From the NCBI GenBank assembly GCA_900542065.1, contig UQLU01000009.1, positions 35,138-99,137 of the forward strand: 64,000 bases of DNA, given 5' to 3'. The number at the start of each line of letters is the position of its first letter. Within the stretch, counting starts at the first letter, position 1. The DNA comes from an uncultured Eggerthella sp. (lineage in GTDB: Bacteria; Actinomycetota; Coriobacteriia; Coriobacteriales; Eggerthellaceae). A program made the translations under genes and the position numbers. Positions 51,824 to 60,480 of the stretch are shown piece by piece. The notes under the pieces are model-generated. The model was not told the DNA's origin. It ran no database searches and saw nothing but the letters and a program-made list of their open reading frames with translations.

Positions 51824-52300
51824 TTATTTCACGGTTAAAACAGGAACATCGGTGGAGCGCAAAACTCCAGAGCTAACACTACCGAGCAAACCGCGGATTG
51901 CTCCCAAACCTCGACGTCCCATTACGATCATGTCGCATTTGTGTGCTTCGCAATAATCTACAATTGCCTGAATTGGTGATGGATGGGCGATAGCATTGAA
52001 CTCAACCTGATCTTGAGGCATTTCTGAGAATTCGGCAGTTACTTCTTGGATCATCTTTTCACGCTTTTTAGAAAGCGAGTCGTCATAAAGATTTTCGTAA
52101 TCTTTGTAATCGATGTAGGTTGGCGTAGAACCAATAACAGGATCGCTTTCAGAAATAGTTGGCGCGACGCTCATTGAAACAACGTGCAAAATAGTCAGCT
52201 TGCAATCTTCGGATCCTTTAATTAGTCCGAGTGCAGCTTTTACTGCACGCATTGCGTGTTTTGAGCCGTCGAATGGAACTAAGATGTTCTTGTATTCCAT
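51824..52300 (-). CDS. Universal stress protein (UspA family)
   Basis: The protein has 158 residues. It starts MEYKNILVPFDGSKHA and ends with the ATP-binding MGRRGLGAIRGLLGSVSSGVL motif, like the copies at 27024 and 51184. I chose the ATG at 52300, just after AGAGGGGAAATC; an upstream in-frame start adds five residues. It is convergent with the usp at 51184. Confidence 0.92.
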   Translation of the reverse strand: MEYKNILVPFDGSKHAMRAVKAALGLIKGSEDCKLTILHVVSMSVAPTISESDPVIGSTPTYIDYKDYENLYDDSLSKKREKMIQEVTAEFSEMPQDQVEFNAIAHPSPIQAIVDYCEAHKCDMIVMGRRGLGAIRGLLGSVSSGVLRSTDVPVLTVK

Positions 52301-52376
52301 GATTTCCCCTCTCATTAGGCCTGATTACATCCTATCATGAGGGCAACTCTGTGGTCTTCTCTTTTTAGCAATATAT

Positions 52377-53390
52377 TCAGAAACTGATCTTGTTGTTAAT
52401 GCTTTTTACTGCCTTGGATACTTCGTCAAAAAGTAGATCAATGTGGTCGCTACGGTGATTGAGCGCAGGGATATAACTGACTTCTGGAGTGTTGCCCTTT
52501 GCGCGGCATCGCTGTTCGAAATATTCTTTAGCAACAAACGCGATGTCGTACAACGACTCTAGGCAATCTGCGGCAAAACCAGGAGTAACAAGAGCTACGC
52601 GTTGCACTCCTTCGTCTGCCCAAGACGACAGGACTGTTTTGGGATGAGGTGCTGCCCAGGCACGCGAATCTTCGAAGCGAGAGTGGTAAGCAATAGCCCA
52701 ATCATCGGAAGAAAGACCAAGGAGCTTTGCTGTTTCGCTCAACGACTGCTGCGCCTCGTCCAAATAGGTATCACCCGCTTTAACGTCGTTTAAGGGTATG
52801 GAGTGGAGCGAAAACAAAAGCTTGCTTCCTGGTTGCCATATCCAGTGATCGGTAATCGATTGTGCGAGCGATTTCCAGTACAGGGGATTATGCGCATAGC
52901 CTTCGATGAATCCAGCACATTCAGCATCGGAGGCGCTTTGTAAAAACTTTTCTTTGCAGGTTTTTGTGGTGCAGGTGGCTGTTTGGGGAAACAGAGGAAA
53001 GCCAATGAAGCGTTTGCAACCTTGTTGTTTGAGCGATTGAAGAGCCTCTTTAATTGAAGGCGAGCCATAACGCATGCCAATTTCTGCAATTAAAGGAAGA
53101 TGCTCTTGGGCGAAACGTTTGTTAAGTTCATCGCGTTGAGCAAGGGATTCAACAAGAAGGGGAGCTCCTTGTGGCGTCCAGATTTGCCGATAGCGAGGTG
53201 CTGTTTTCTTGGGGCGATTTCGTGCAACGATTCCATGGAGGATGGGCAACCAAACTGCGTGAGGTATGCGAATAATGTTTTTATCCGAAAGAAATTCAAT
53301 CAGGTAAGGTCGTATATCGCTTGGCTCGGGGGAAGCAGGAGAGCCCGTGTTGATAAGAATGATCCCTATGTTTTCGTTGCTGTAGTTCAT
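52377..53390 (-). CDS. hemH: Ferrochelatase
   Basis: The protein has 337 residues. It inserts iron in the last step of heme synthesis. His196 (SLHSIP) and Glu278 (PGFAADCLESLYDI) are the catalytic residues. The YLIEFLSDKNIIRIP segment and the YHSRFEDSRAW region resemble E. coli HemH and proteobacterial protoporphyrin ferrochelatases more than actinobacterial CpfC enzymes, an odd match here and possibly a sign of transfer. The ATG at 53390 has no ribosome site but lies 6 bp from a TATAGT -10, so it looks leaderless. An in-frame start 81 codons upstream is unlikely. No other heme genes are in this window. Confidence 0.9.
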   Translation of the reverse strand: MNYSNENIGIILINTGSPASPEPSDIRPYLIEFLSDKNIIRIPHAVWLPILHGIVARNRPKKTAPRYRQIWTPQGAPLLVESLAQRDELNKRFAQEHLPLIAEIGMRYGSPSIKEALQSLKQQGCKRFIGFPLFPQTATCTTKTCKEKFLQSASDAECAGFIEGYAHNPLYWKSLAQSITDHWIWQPGSKLLFSLHSIPLNDVKAGDTYLDEAQQSLSETAKLLGLSSDDWAIAYHSRFEDSRAWAAPHPKTVLSSWADEGVQRVALVTPGFAADCLESLYDIAFVAKEYFEQRCRAKGNTPEVSYIPALNHRSDHIDLLFDEVSKAVKSINNKISF

Positions 53391-53396
53391 GTTTGG

Positions 53397-53402
53397 ACTA
53401 TA
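53397..53402 (-). promoter_or_regulatory. -10 element for a leaderless hemH transcript
   Basis: TATAGT on the minus strand ends 6 bp before the hemH ATG. No Shine-Dalgarno sequence fits between them. Confidence 0.4.
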
Positions 53403-53600
53403 ACAAAGCTCCCTAGACTTATGCGGAAAAGTAACGCAAATGCCATGCAGGATGCTGAATATGTCACGTATTCGGCGCAAAATGGGTGTACGCAGTCGTA
53501 TATTCGCTGTGTATACTCGAAAACGAAGAAGACGAAAAACCCTTATTTCATTTAAGCTTGAACTTCGAGCCAAAATAGCACCAGTCAAGGAGTTTGAACA

Positions 53601-55466
53601 ATGGCCTTTTTGTTTGGCTGTGAAAATGTACATTTTGAATACCCCACTAAGACCATCTTTGATTCATTGTCTCTCGGAGTAAATGACGGAGACTGTATTG
53701 GAGTGGTCGGTCGTAATGGCGATGGCAAATCTACGCTGTTGGGTCTTTTTGATGGCACGGTAGAACCTGATGACGGTCGCGTGGTTCGAACAGGCGGCGT
53801 GCGCTTTGCTTCCCTTCACCAGGGCGATACGTTAGCAGACGCGCAAAGTGTTGGCTGGAACATCGTAGGAACAATGCCCGAGTACGAATGGGCATCAGAT
53901 GCAAATATTCGCCAAATTATTGATGGATTACTTGAAGATATTTCTTGGGATGCGCAGGTCAGTACGCTTTCTGGTGGTCAACGCCGTCGCGTAGATTTAG
54001 CGCGTGTGCTAGTTGCTGATGCTGATGTGCTTTTGTTGGACGAACCTACCAATCATCTTGATGTGGTTGCTATCGACTGGCTTGCTAAGCATTTGCGTCG
54101 ACGTTTTGCACGTAAAGATGGTGCTTTAGTTGTTGTGACGCATGATCGTTGGTTTTTGGACGAAGTGTGCGATCGCATGTGGGAAGTGCACGATGGTCTG
54201 GTTGAACCGTTTGAAGGTGGCTACTCTGCCTATATCTTGCAGCGAGTTGAACGACAGCGCTTGGCGGAACTTGCCGAACAAAAGCGCCAGAACTTAATGC
54301 GTCGCGAATTGGCTTGGCTTTCGCGTGGGGCTCGGGCTCGTTCTACGAAGCCGAAGTTTCATGTAGAAACAGCGCAGGCTCTTATTGCTGAAGAACCGCC
54401 TTTACGCAATTCGGTTGAACTTAAACGTGCGGCAATTTCGCGTTTGGGAAAACAGTGTGTCAATGTGGAAAACGTAAGCTTTTCGTATGGCGACAATAAG
54501 GTAATAGACGATGCTACGTGGCTGATTGGGCCTGGCGACAGATACGGACTTCTTGGGGCGAATGGTGCAGGTAAGTCCACGCTGCTCGATATTATCCAAG
54601 GCGAGCTTTTGCCTCAAACTGGCAGGGTAAAGATTGGCAAAACAGTTAAATTCGCCTTTTTATCACAGAAGCTCGAAGAGCTTAATCCTTTGGGATCTGA
54701 TCGAGTACGTGAAGTGCTGTCGCGCTATAAAAGTCGCTATGTCATTGACGGAAAAGAAGTAAGTCCTGCAACGTTGCTAGAGTCGCTCGGATTCACTTCG
54801 GCGCATTTGAATATGCCGGTAAATACTTTATCGGGAGGTCAAAAGCGCCGTCTTCAGCTCATGCTTATTTTGCTTGATTCGCCAAACGTTTTGATTTTGG
54901 ACGAGCCCAGCAACGATCTTGATACCGATATGCTCGTTGCGGTAGAAAATGTGCTTGATACGTGGCCTGGCACCTTGATTTTGGTTAGTCACGATCGTTA
55001 TTTGATGGAACGCGTGACCGATAATCAATTCGCCCTTATAGGTGGTAAGGTAGTTCATGTTCCTCGTGGGGTAGGTGAATACCTTGAATTGCTTGCAGAA
55101 TATAAAGCATCAGGCGGCGTTGCAGGAAAAAACGACAAGAAGAATTCAGGCTCTAAGAGCAAAGGTGGCGCTCATACTGAAAGCAAAACAAAACACGATG
55201 CGGCATCTGGCGGTTCAAAATCCGACTCGCAAACCACTCTTAGCGCTGCTCAGGTACGTGATATTCGCAAAAAGCTTCAATCGCTTGAGCGAAAAATGAA
55301 TACTGCTCAACGCAAAATCGATGAAGCAAAAGCAGCGTTGCAGGAAGTAGACCCTTATGACTATCAAGCTCTTGGCGAAGCGCAAGGAGCGGTGTCCGAA
55401 TGCGAAGACAAGCTTGCAGTACTAGAAGAGCAATGGCTTGAAACAGCTGCCCTTCTTGAGGAATAA
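53601..55466 (+). CDS. ABC-F family ATPase (Uup-like)
   Basis: The protein has 621 residues and two ABC domains without membrane parts. Domain 1 has Walker A GRNGDGKST, signature LSGGQRRRVDLARVL and Walker B LLLDEPTNHLD. Domain 2 has GANGAGKST, LSGGQKRRL and LILDEPSNDLD. A Lys/Ser-rich linker leads to a C-terminal coiled coil (about 555-620), as in Uup. ABC-F proteins bind the ribosome and remodel stalled translation or resist antibiotics. The long linker and coiled coil favour Uup over resistance types. AAGGAG lies upstream of the ATG. Confidence 0.9.
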   Translation: MAFLFGCENVHFEYPTKTIFDSLSLGVNDGDCIGVVGRNGDGKSTLLGLFDGTVEPDDGRVVRTGGVRFASLHQGDTLADAQSVGWNIVGTMPEYEWASDANIRQIIDGLLEDISWDAQVSTLSGGQRRRVDLARVLVADADVLLLDEPTNHLDVVAIDWLAKHLRRRFARKDGALVVVTHDRWFLDEVCDRMWEVHDGLVEPFEGGYSAYILQRVERQRLAELAEQKRQNLMRRELAWLSRGARARSTKPKFHVETAQALIAEEPPLRNSVELKRAAISRLGKQCVNVENVSFSYGDNKVIDDATWLIGPGDRYGLLGANGAGKSTLLDIIQGELLPQTGRVKIGKTVKFAFLSQKLEELNPLGSDRVREVLSRYKSRYVIDGKEVSPATLLESLGFTSAHLNMPVNTLSGGQKRRLQLMLILLDSPNVLILDEPSNDLDTDMLVAVENVLDTWPGTLILVSHDRYLMERVTDNQFALIGGKVVHVPRGVGEYLELLAEYKASGGVAGKNDKKNSGSKSKGGAHTESKTKHDAASGGSKSDSQTTLSAAQVRDIRKKLQSLERKMNTAQRKIDEAKAALQEVDPYDYQALGEAQGAVSECEDKLAVLEEQWLETAALLEE

Positions 55467-55534
55467 CTTTCTTATTCGATTACCTTGCGGTAAAGTTTAT
55501 TTCTATGTAAAGAAAAATACCCAGAAAGGGCATC

Positions 55535-56404
55535 ATGGAATTAGGCAGCAGAATTACTGGAGCTACAAGGCTCATGGGAGTAATTGGGTCATCATTGGAA
55601 CATTCCAGCTCGCCGGAAATTCACAATGCAGGTTTTGAAAAAATGGGTTGGGATTATGCTTATGTACCATTAGAGGTATCTGAGCAGGATCTTGAAGCGG
55701 CTGTGCGTGGTTTAGAAGCGCTCGGTTTTTTGGGTTACAACGTAGCTGCTCCTCATAAGAAGCGCATCTTGCCTTACTTGCATGAAGTATCGCGCGTTGC
55801 GGAAATTATGGGCGCAGTAAATACTGTTGTTATTCAAAATGGCCGTTCATTAGGTGATAACGCTGATGGGGCGGCGTTTATGCGTAATTTGGTGCTTAAT
55901 GGGGTCAATATTATTGGCAAGAAAATTACCGTTTTAGGTGCTGGTGGTGCTGCTTCAGCAGTAATCGTGCAAGCGGCTCTTGATGGGGTTGCGCAAATCG
56001 ATGTGTTCAATCGTGATGATTCATATGTAAAGGGCGGCAAGGCGCTTATCGAACGTTTACGTGAAGCTTCTGATTGCGAAGTGACGTTGTACGATCTGTC
56101 CGATACTGATCGGTTACGCGTCTCTGTTGCTGAATCCACACTGCTTCTTAACGCGACCACTGTTGGTTCGCCAGACGAACCAGGCTGCTTGGTGGATGAT
56201 TCTCTTATCACGCCTGATCTTATAGTGGCAGACATGGTATATGCTCCGCGTGAAACCGAATTGCTCTTACGCGCAAAAGCAAAGGGTAATAAAACTGTTG
56301 ATGGCGTTGGTGTGTTCTTGCAACAAGCCGCTATTGGTGAACGCTTATGGGTAGGCCGTGAAATGCCACTCGATTATGTAAGGGATCGTTTCTTCTCGGA
56401 ATAG
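55535..56404 (+). CDS. aroE: Shikimate dehydrogenase
   Basis: The protein has 289 residues. It reduces 3-dehydroshikimate with NADPH. SSLEHSSSPEIHNAGF binds shikimate; the catalytic lysine is in APHKKRI, Asn in GAVNTV and Asp in GDNADGAAF. The nucleotide loop is GAGGAASAV. AGAAAGGG lies upstream of the ATG. A shikimate kinase lies 7 kb downstream. Structured DNA follows the stop. Confidence 0.94.
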   Translation: MELGSRITGATRLMGVIGSSLEHSSSPEIHNAGFEKMGWDYAYVPLEVSEQDLEAAVRGLEALGFLGYNVAAPHKKRILPYLHEVSRVAEIMGAVNTVVIQNGRSLGDNADGAAFMRNLVLNGVNIIGKKITVLGAGGAASAVIVQAALDGVAQIDVFNRDDSYVKGGKALIERLREASDCEVTLYDLSDTDRLRVSVAESTLLLNATTVGSPDEPGCLVDDSLITPDLIVADMVYAPRETELLLRAKAKGNKTVDGVGVFLQQAAIGERLWVGREMPLDYVRDRFFSE

Positions 56405-56407
56405 TTC

Positions 56408-56510
56408 GCCTAACGCCTTCGACCCCAAACAGCCCACAGGGCTGTTTGCACCTCATCGGTTCGAAGTATCGTTATCCTTCATTGGCTCGAATCGTATTTA
56501 AGGCGTAGGC
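56408..56510. repeat. Nested inverted repeat after aroE
   Basis: Outer arms GCCTAACGCCTT (56408-56419) and AAGGCGTAGGC (56500-56510) pair with one bulge. CTTCGACC and GGTTCGAAG pair inside them, and a perfect hairpin lies at 56427-56447. Together they make a branched structure just after the aroE stop. Confidence 0.65.
56427..56447 (+). terminator. Terminator hairpin after aroE
   Basis: A perfect 9-bp stem (AAACAGCCC / GGGCTGTTT, loop ACA) lies 22 bp after the stop. Confidence 0.7.
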
Positions 56511-56523
56511 TACAGAAACAAAA

Positions 56524-56549
56524 AAGCGTACGTATTTCTACGTACGCTT
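56524..56549 (-). terminator. Terminator of tRNA-Ser (UGA)
   Basis: A perfect 11-bp stem (AAGCGTACGTA / TACGTACGCTT) is followed on the minus strand by TTTT. It sits 10 bp beyond the tRNA 3' end. Confidence 0.85.
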
Positions 56550-56559
56550 GTAATTTCAC

Positions 56560-56647
56560 TGGCGGAGGAAGTAGGATTCGAACCCACGGTGCCTCTCGGC
56601 ACAACGGTTTTCAAGACCGCCGCATTCAACCGCTCTGCCATTCCTCC
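56560..56647 (-). tRNA. tRNA-Ser (UGA)
   Basis: Long variable arm (class II), acceptor GGAGGAA/TTCCTCC, and an anticodon loop with TGA. The CCA end is encoded (TGG on the plus strand at 56560-56562). Confidence 0.96.
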
Positions 56648-56741
56648 GTTTTCAGCACGAACAAGGATACCATATTTGCAAGCAATTCGGTTATGAATAT
56701 CCTATGATAGTTTGAATAAAACTCGAAAGGCGGATATTTAC

Positions 56742-57269
56742 GTGGAATTCTGCACACAACAAGAAGCAGATACTTATTTTATGGGACTAGCGCTAGAGCA
56801 GGCAAAACTTGCTGGTCAGCATGATGAGGTTCCCATTGGTGCAGTTGTGGTGTATGAAGGCAAAGTTATTTCTACAGGCTATAATCGCCGCGAGATTGAT
56901 AACGATCCAGCGGGGCACGCAGAATTTATTGCTCTCAAAATGGCATCGGAGTATTTGGGTGTGTGGCGTCTTTCTGGATGCACGGTATATGTAACTCTTG
57001 AGCCTTGTTTGATGTGTGCAGGTCTCATGTATCAAGCACGTATAGATAGATGTGTATATGGTGCAGCGGATCCAAAAGCAGGTGCGTTAGGTTCGCTGTA
57101 TTCCATTAACGCCGATGAGCGTCTGAACCATGTGTTTGAGGTTGTTTCGGGAATTCGAAGCGAAGAATGCGCGGAACTGCTAAAAACCTTTTTTCGAGAG
57201 AAGCGTCAACGCAACAAAGAGCGAAAAAAGCGTTTGCAAGAATCGTTAAATGCTCACCATGAAGGTTAA
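56742..57269 (+). CDS. tadA: tRNA-specific adenosine deaminase TadA
   Basis: The protein has 175 residues. It deaminates A34 to inosine in tRNA-Arg (ACG). The zinc site is His59 (HAEF; Glu61 is the proton shuttle), Cys89 and Cys92 (PCLMCAG). The C-terminal tail is a long basic helix (REKRQRNKERKKRLQ). I chose GTG at 56742, 8-11 bp after AAAGGCGG; a downstream ATG at 56781 is the alternative. It follows tRNA-Ser, which is on the other strand. Confidence 0.92.
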   Translation: MEFCTQQEADTYFMGLALEQAKLAGQHDEVPIGAVVVYEGKVISTGYNRREIDNDPAGHAEFIALKMASEYLGVWRLSGCTVYVTLEPCLMCAGLMYQARIDRCVYGAADPKAGALGSLYSINADERLNHVFEVVSGIRSEECAELLKTFFREKRQRNKERKKRLQESLNAHHEG

Positions 57270-57345
57270 TTCTATAAAATGTTATTCGACGATAAATAGT
57301 AGCGTATGCCTGTGCTGTTCTATGCTGTAGTGAGGGGTTGAACTC

Positions 57346-58260
57346 GTGAAAAATTACGTAAAGCTTATTTCTCCTGCCAAAGTAAATTTAGTATTAGCGG
57401 TTGGTCGGAAGCGCGAAGATGGTTTTCATTATGTCAATACCATTATGCATTCTCTCGCTTTGCATGACTCTCTTATTATGCGTCGATTTGAAGAAGATGA
57501 TGAACAGGGCTTAAAGGTTATTTTACGCTGCGAAACATCGGGCGATATTGAACCACTTGATGTAGCTCCGCAAGATAATATTGCCTATCGTGCTGTCGAA
57601 GAATTGGCAAAAGAGCTCGGTCGTTCAGAAAACGAAACCATTCAACTGTCTCTTTCTAAGGTAATTCCTGCCCAAGCGGGTCTTGGTGGTGGCTCTTCAA
57701 ATGCTGCCGCCGCTTTGCTTGGCGCTGCTGCACTTTGGGGAATTGATCCTGATGATGAGCGTTTGTTTGCCGTTGCTTCTCGATTGGGTGCCGATGTGGC
57801 TTTCTTCTTGAAAGGCGGTTGCACCTATCTTTCTGGTAAGGGAGAAATTATTGAATCAAGTCTTGAGCCACGTCGCGGCTTTGCTCTTCTTGTTCGTCCC
57901 TCAGTGGGAGTATCTACTGCAAAGGCTTATGCGGTATTTGATGAAAACCCCACTTATCCAACACAAGACTACTTGGATACTCTTGCGCAGCATACTTCAG
58001 GTGCCGAAGTCGAACTCTGGAACAATTTAACTGATGCCGCTTGTCAGGTAACTCCAGAAGTTAAAGAGGTTATGGATTGGGCGCGAACCATGCCTCAATC
58101 AAAAGAAGTACTTTTGTGTGGTAGCGGCTCTGCGGTATGCATCCTGTGTGATTCGTACCAAGATGCTTACAATTGCTCTTTAGATGCGTTTAAGCGTGGA
58201 TGGTGGAATAGAATTACGTCGTTTTCTCCTGTAGGTGTCGCAATTGTTGAATCGTACTAA
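57346..58260 (+). CDS. ispE: 4-diphosphocytidyl-2-C-methyl-D-erythritol kinase
   Basis: The protein has 304 residues. It is a GHMP kinase. The N-terminal SPAKVNLVLAVGRKREDGFHYV contains the catalytic lysine region, and PAQAGLGGGSSNAAAALLG is the ATP loop. GSGSAVC near the C-terminus is also typical. It acts between IspD and IspF in the MEP pathway, though those genes lie 8-10 kb away. The GTG start has GAGGGG 8 bp upstream. Confidence 0.94.
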   Translation: MKNYVKLISPAKVNLVLAVGRKREDGFHYVNTIMHSLALHDSLIMRRFEEDDEQGLKVILRCETSGDIEPLDVAPQDNIAYRAVEELAKELGRSENETIQLSLSKVIPAQAGLGGGSSNAAAALLGAAALWGIDPDDERLFAVASRLGADVAFFLKGGCTYLSGKGEIIESSLEPRRGFALLVRPSVGVSTAKAYAVFDENPTYPTQDYLDTLAQHTSGAEVELWNNLTDAACQVTPEVKEVMDWARTMPQSKEVLLCGSGSAVCILCDSYQDAYNCSLDAFKRGWWNRITSFSPVGVAIVESY

Positions 58261-58303
58261 ATGGTTTTGTTTGTGCGAGAGGTTATATGGGTAAGGAATT
58301 GCT

Positions 58304-58858
58304 ATGGAAATTGCTCTTATCATTCTTTTAGTGGTTGTTATCGTATTGGTGATAGCGCTTGTTGTTATGTACAACAATTTCGTTCAGCTTCGCAACCGTG
58401 TTGATAATGCTTGGGCACAAGTCGATGTCCAGCTTCAGCGAAGACTCGATCTTATTCCTAATTTGGTGGAAACCGTAAAGGGATATGCGGGACACGAAAA
58501 CGATACGTTGCGTCAAGTCACGCAAGCACGAAGTGCTATGGCCGATGCGGGATCTCCTCAGGCTCGCATGCAGGCAGATTCCATGTTGACCAATGCTCTT
58601 AAAAGCTTATTTGCAGTGGCAGAGGCATATCCGGATTTGAAGGCTAATGTTAATTTCCAGCAGCTGCAGACTGAGCTTGCATCGACCGAAGACAAGATTA
58701 GCTATATGCGCCAGAGCTATAACGATGTAGTTATGCTCTACAACAATGCTATTCAGACATTCCCTGGCGTATTGGTGGCAGGTCTGTTCCGCTTCGATAA
58801 ACGCGAAAGCTTTGATGCTGAAACATCGGCAGATCAAGCACCAAAAGTTTCGTTTTAA
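58304..58858 (+). CDS. LemA-family protein
   Basis: The protein has 184 residues. One N-terminal transmembrane helix (LIILLVVVIVLVIALVVMY) is followed by the LemA core (VQLRNRVDNAWAQVDVQLQRRLDLIPNLVETVKGY) and the TELASTEDKISYMRQSYNDVVMLYN segment. LemA proteins have a cytoplasmic helical domain of unknown function. They often sit next to DUF2207 proteins; here one lies 1.6 kb downstream at 60481. AAGGA precedes the ATG. Confidence 0.9.
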   Translation: MEIALIILLVVVIVLVIALVVMYNNFVQLRNRVDNAWAQVDVQLQRRLDLIPNLVETVKGYAGHENDTLRQVTQARSAMADAGSPQARMQADSMLTNALKSLFAVAEAYPDLKANVNFQQLQTELASTEDKISYMRQSYNDVVMLYNNAIQTFPGVLVAGLFRFDKRESFDAETSADQAPKVSF

Positions 58859-58896
58859 AGGCACAACGCTATCAAGGAAGGCTTTTAGGCGTTTAA

Positions 58897-59286
58897 ATGA
58901 TTCTCAATGCATTGTTAGTTGGATGCGGGGGCTTTATTGGTGCTGCACTGCGCTATATATGCTCACAGATTTTAGGTGGTGTTCCAACAGGGGCTTTCCC
59001 GCTTGCCACGTTTGCTATTAATTTCGTAGGTTCTTTCTTGATTGGTGTCATGTCGGTTTTGTTGCCAGCTATCTTTTCTGATAGCAAGCAACCGCTTTTA
59101 TTTGTTTCTACTGGAATCCTGGGTGGTTTTACCACGTTTTCTACCTTTAGCTTAGAAGCGTTTGGCCTTATAGAGCAAGCGCGTTATGCCATGGCGGGCT
59201 TATATGCTTTTGGCTCAGTGATGGTGTGCGTTCTAGGGGTTTGTTTAGGACGCATGATCACTCGCGCAGCGCTTGGTCAGTCTTAG
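58897..59286 (+). CDS. crcB: Fluoride channel CrcB/Fluc
   Basis: The protein has 129 residues and four transmembrane helices. NFVGSFLIG and GGFTTFSTFSLE carry the pore Asn and Phe/Thr motif of Fluc dual-topology fluoride channels. It exports fluoride. Such genes often come as pairs of antiparallel subunits; only one is seen here, so it would act as a homodimer. No fluoride riboswitch precedes it. Confidence 0.92.
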   Translation: MILNALLVGCGGFIGAALRYICSQILGGVPTGAFPLATFAINFVGSFLIGVMSVLLPAIFSDSKQPLLFVSTGILGGFTTFSTFSLEAFGLIEQARYAMAGLYAFGSVMVCVLGVCLGRMITRAALGQS

Positions 59287-59336
59287 TGCCTGTGTGCGGC
59301 TGATAAAATCATTGGCTCAACCTGAGAGGAAACACT

Positions 59337-60097
59337 ATGAGTGTTGATCATACCAATCGATTTACTGGTAAAGCGGAATTATATGTTCAGGCGCGTCCAA
59401 GGTATGCGGATGCGCTTTTTCTTATATGAAAAAAGACTTACAGCTGCGCGAAGGCGGCATAGTAGCCGATGTGGGATTAGGAACAGGCATCATGTCTGAT
59501 CAGCTCCTTTCTTTGGGATATGTAGTGTATGCAGTGGAGCCGAATGAGGATATGCGCAAGCAGGCAGAGCTTCAGCTGGGGAAGTGTGAGAACTTCATTT
59601 CGCTGTAGGGAGAGGCCAGTAAGATTCCTCTTGAAAATGCAAGCGTTGATTGTATTATTGCGGCACAGGATTTTCATTGGTTTGACGCGGATGCGTTTAG
59701 GGTAGAGTGTCAGCGGATCTTAAGGCCTGATGGAATTGTTTTGCTCGTCTACAATATGCGCGATATGGATAATCCTCTGACAAAGGATTTAGCGCGTTTG
59801 CATGCGCAGTTCAATCCAGCATTTCACGGATTTAGTAATGGGTTAAAAGACTCTGATTTGAAGAATTTCTTTAAGGGTGCCTGTGAAGTAAAAAGCTGGA
59901 ACAACGATCAGGTAATGACGAAGAACGCCTTTATTGAGCGTGCGCTCTCTTCGTCATATTCACCGCGTGAAAGTGACACGAATTACGAGAGGTTCTTAGA
60001 AGAAATGGAGAAGCTCTTTTTACGCTATGCGCAAGACGATAGAGTGAGATATCCGCATAATACTATCGTTTATGCAGGAAAACTCTTAGATGCTTAG
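59337..60097 (+). pseudogene. Broken class I SAM-dependent methyltransferase
   Basis: GAGGAAAC precedes an ATG that opens RFTGKAELYVQARPRYADALF and then stops at TGA (59427-59429). The reading frame continues after a shift with the SAM loop VADVGLGTG and the YAVEPNEDM segment, then hits a TAG at 59606-59608. The same frame resumes past the TAG with AAQDFHWFDADAFRVECQRILRPDG and runs to 60097. A frameshift near 59425 plus one nonsense codon have inactivated it unless these are sequencing errors. The intact family has about 250 residues, and all segments are in the right order. Confidence 0.88.
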
Positions 60098-60177
60098 TTG
60101 TGATGGGTGCGCATTTGTGACTCTTGATCCGAGTTTTAAAATGGGCGCAAAATCGATTGCATATAATTGCATTCGAG

Positions 60178-60208
60178 GATGCGCAACGATGCGCAACGAT
60201 GCAAAATG
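60178..60208 (+). repeat. Short tandem repeat GATGCGCAAC
   Basis: Two and a half copies of a 10-bp unit lie in the gap after the pseudogene. The gap 60098-60284 otherwise shows no gene. Confidence 0.6.
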
Positions 60209-60284
60209 GTTCAAAAAAATAGGACAAAATCAGAAAAAAGTGGAAAAAATCGGGAAAATTTTGAAGCTTAAAAAATAAACAAAA

Positions 60285-60319
60285 AAGCGGTTTAACCAGG
60301 TGAAAGTGGTAAACCGCTT
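60285..60319 (-). terminator. Terminator of tRNA-Ser (GCU)
   Basis: AAGCGGTTT pairs with AAACCGCTT, extended inward by an imperfect ACCA/TGGT pairing. On the minus strand a T-run (60281-60286 complement) follows. Confidence 0.8.
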
Positions 60320-60330
60320 AAAATTGTAAG

Positions 60331-60421
60331 TGGCGGAGAGCTGGGGATTCGAACCCCAGATACGCTTTTGGCGTATACTCGCTTAGCAGGCGAGCACCTT
60401 CGGCCTCTCGGTCAGCTCTCC
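60331..60421 (-). tRNA. tRNA-Ser (GCU)
   Basis: Class II tRNA with long variable arm; acceptor GGAGAGC/GCTCTCC, anticodon stem CTCGC/GCGAG with loop CTGCTAA (anticodon GCT). The CCA is encoded. Confidence 0.95.
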
Positions 60422-60480
60422 AATGTCGATGCGACTTGATATGATAACCTGCCCAGGCCTTTCTTGCAAGGAGAAGAGCA

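Noticed and set aside
58859..58896. Fluoride riboswitch upstream of crcB
   Set aside because: The gap to lemA is only 38 bp and lacks the conserved pseudoknot sequence.
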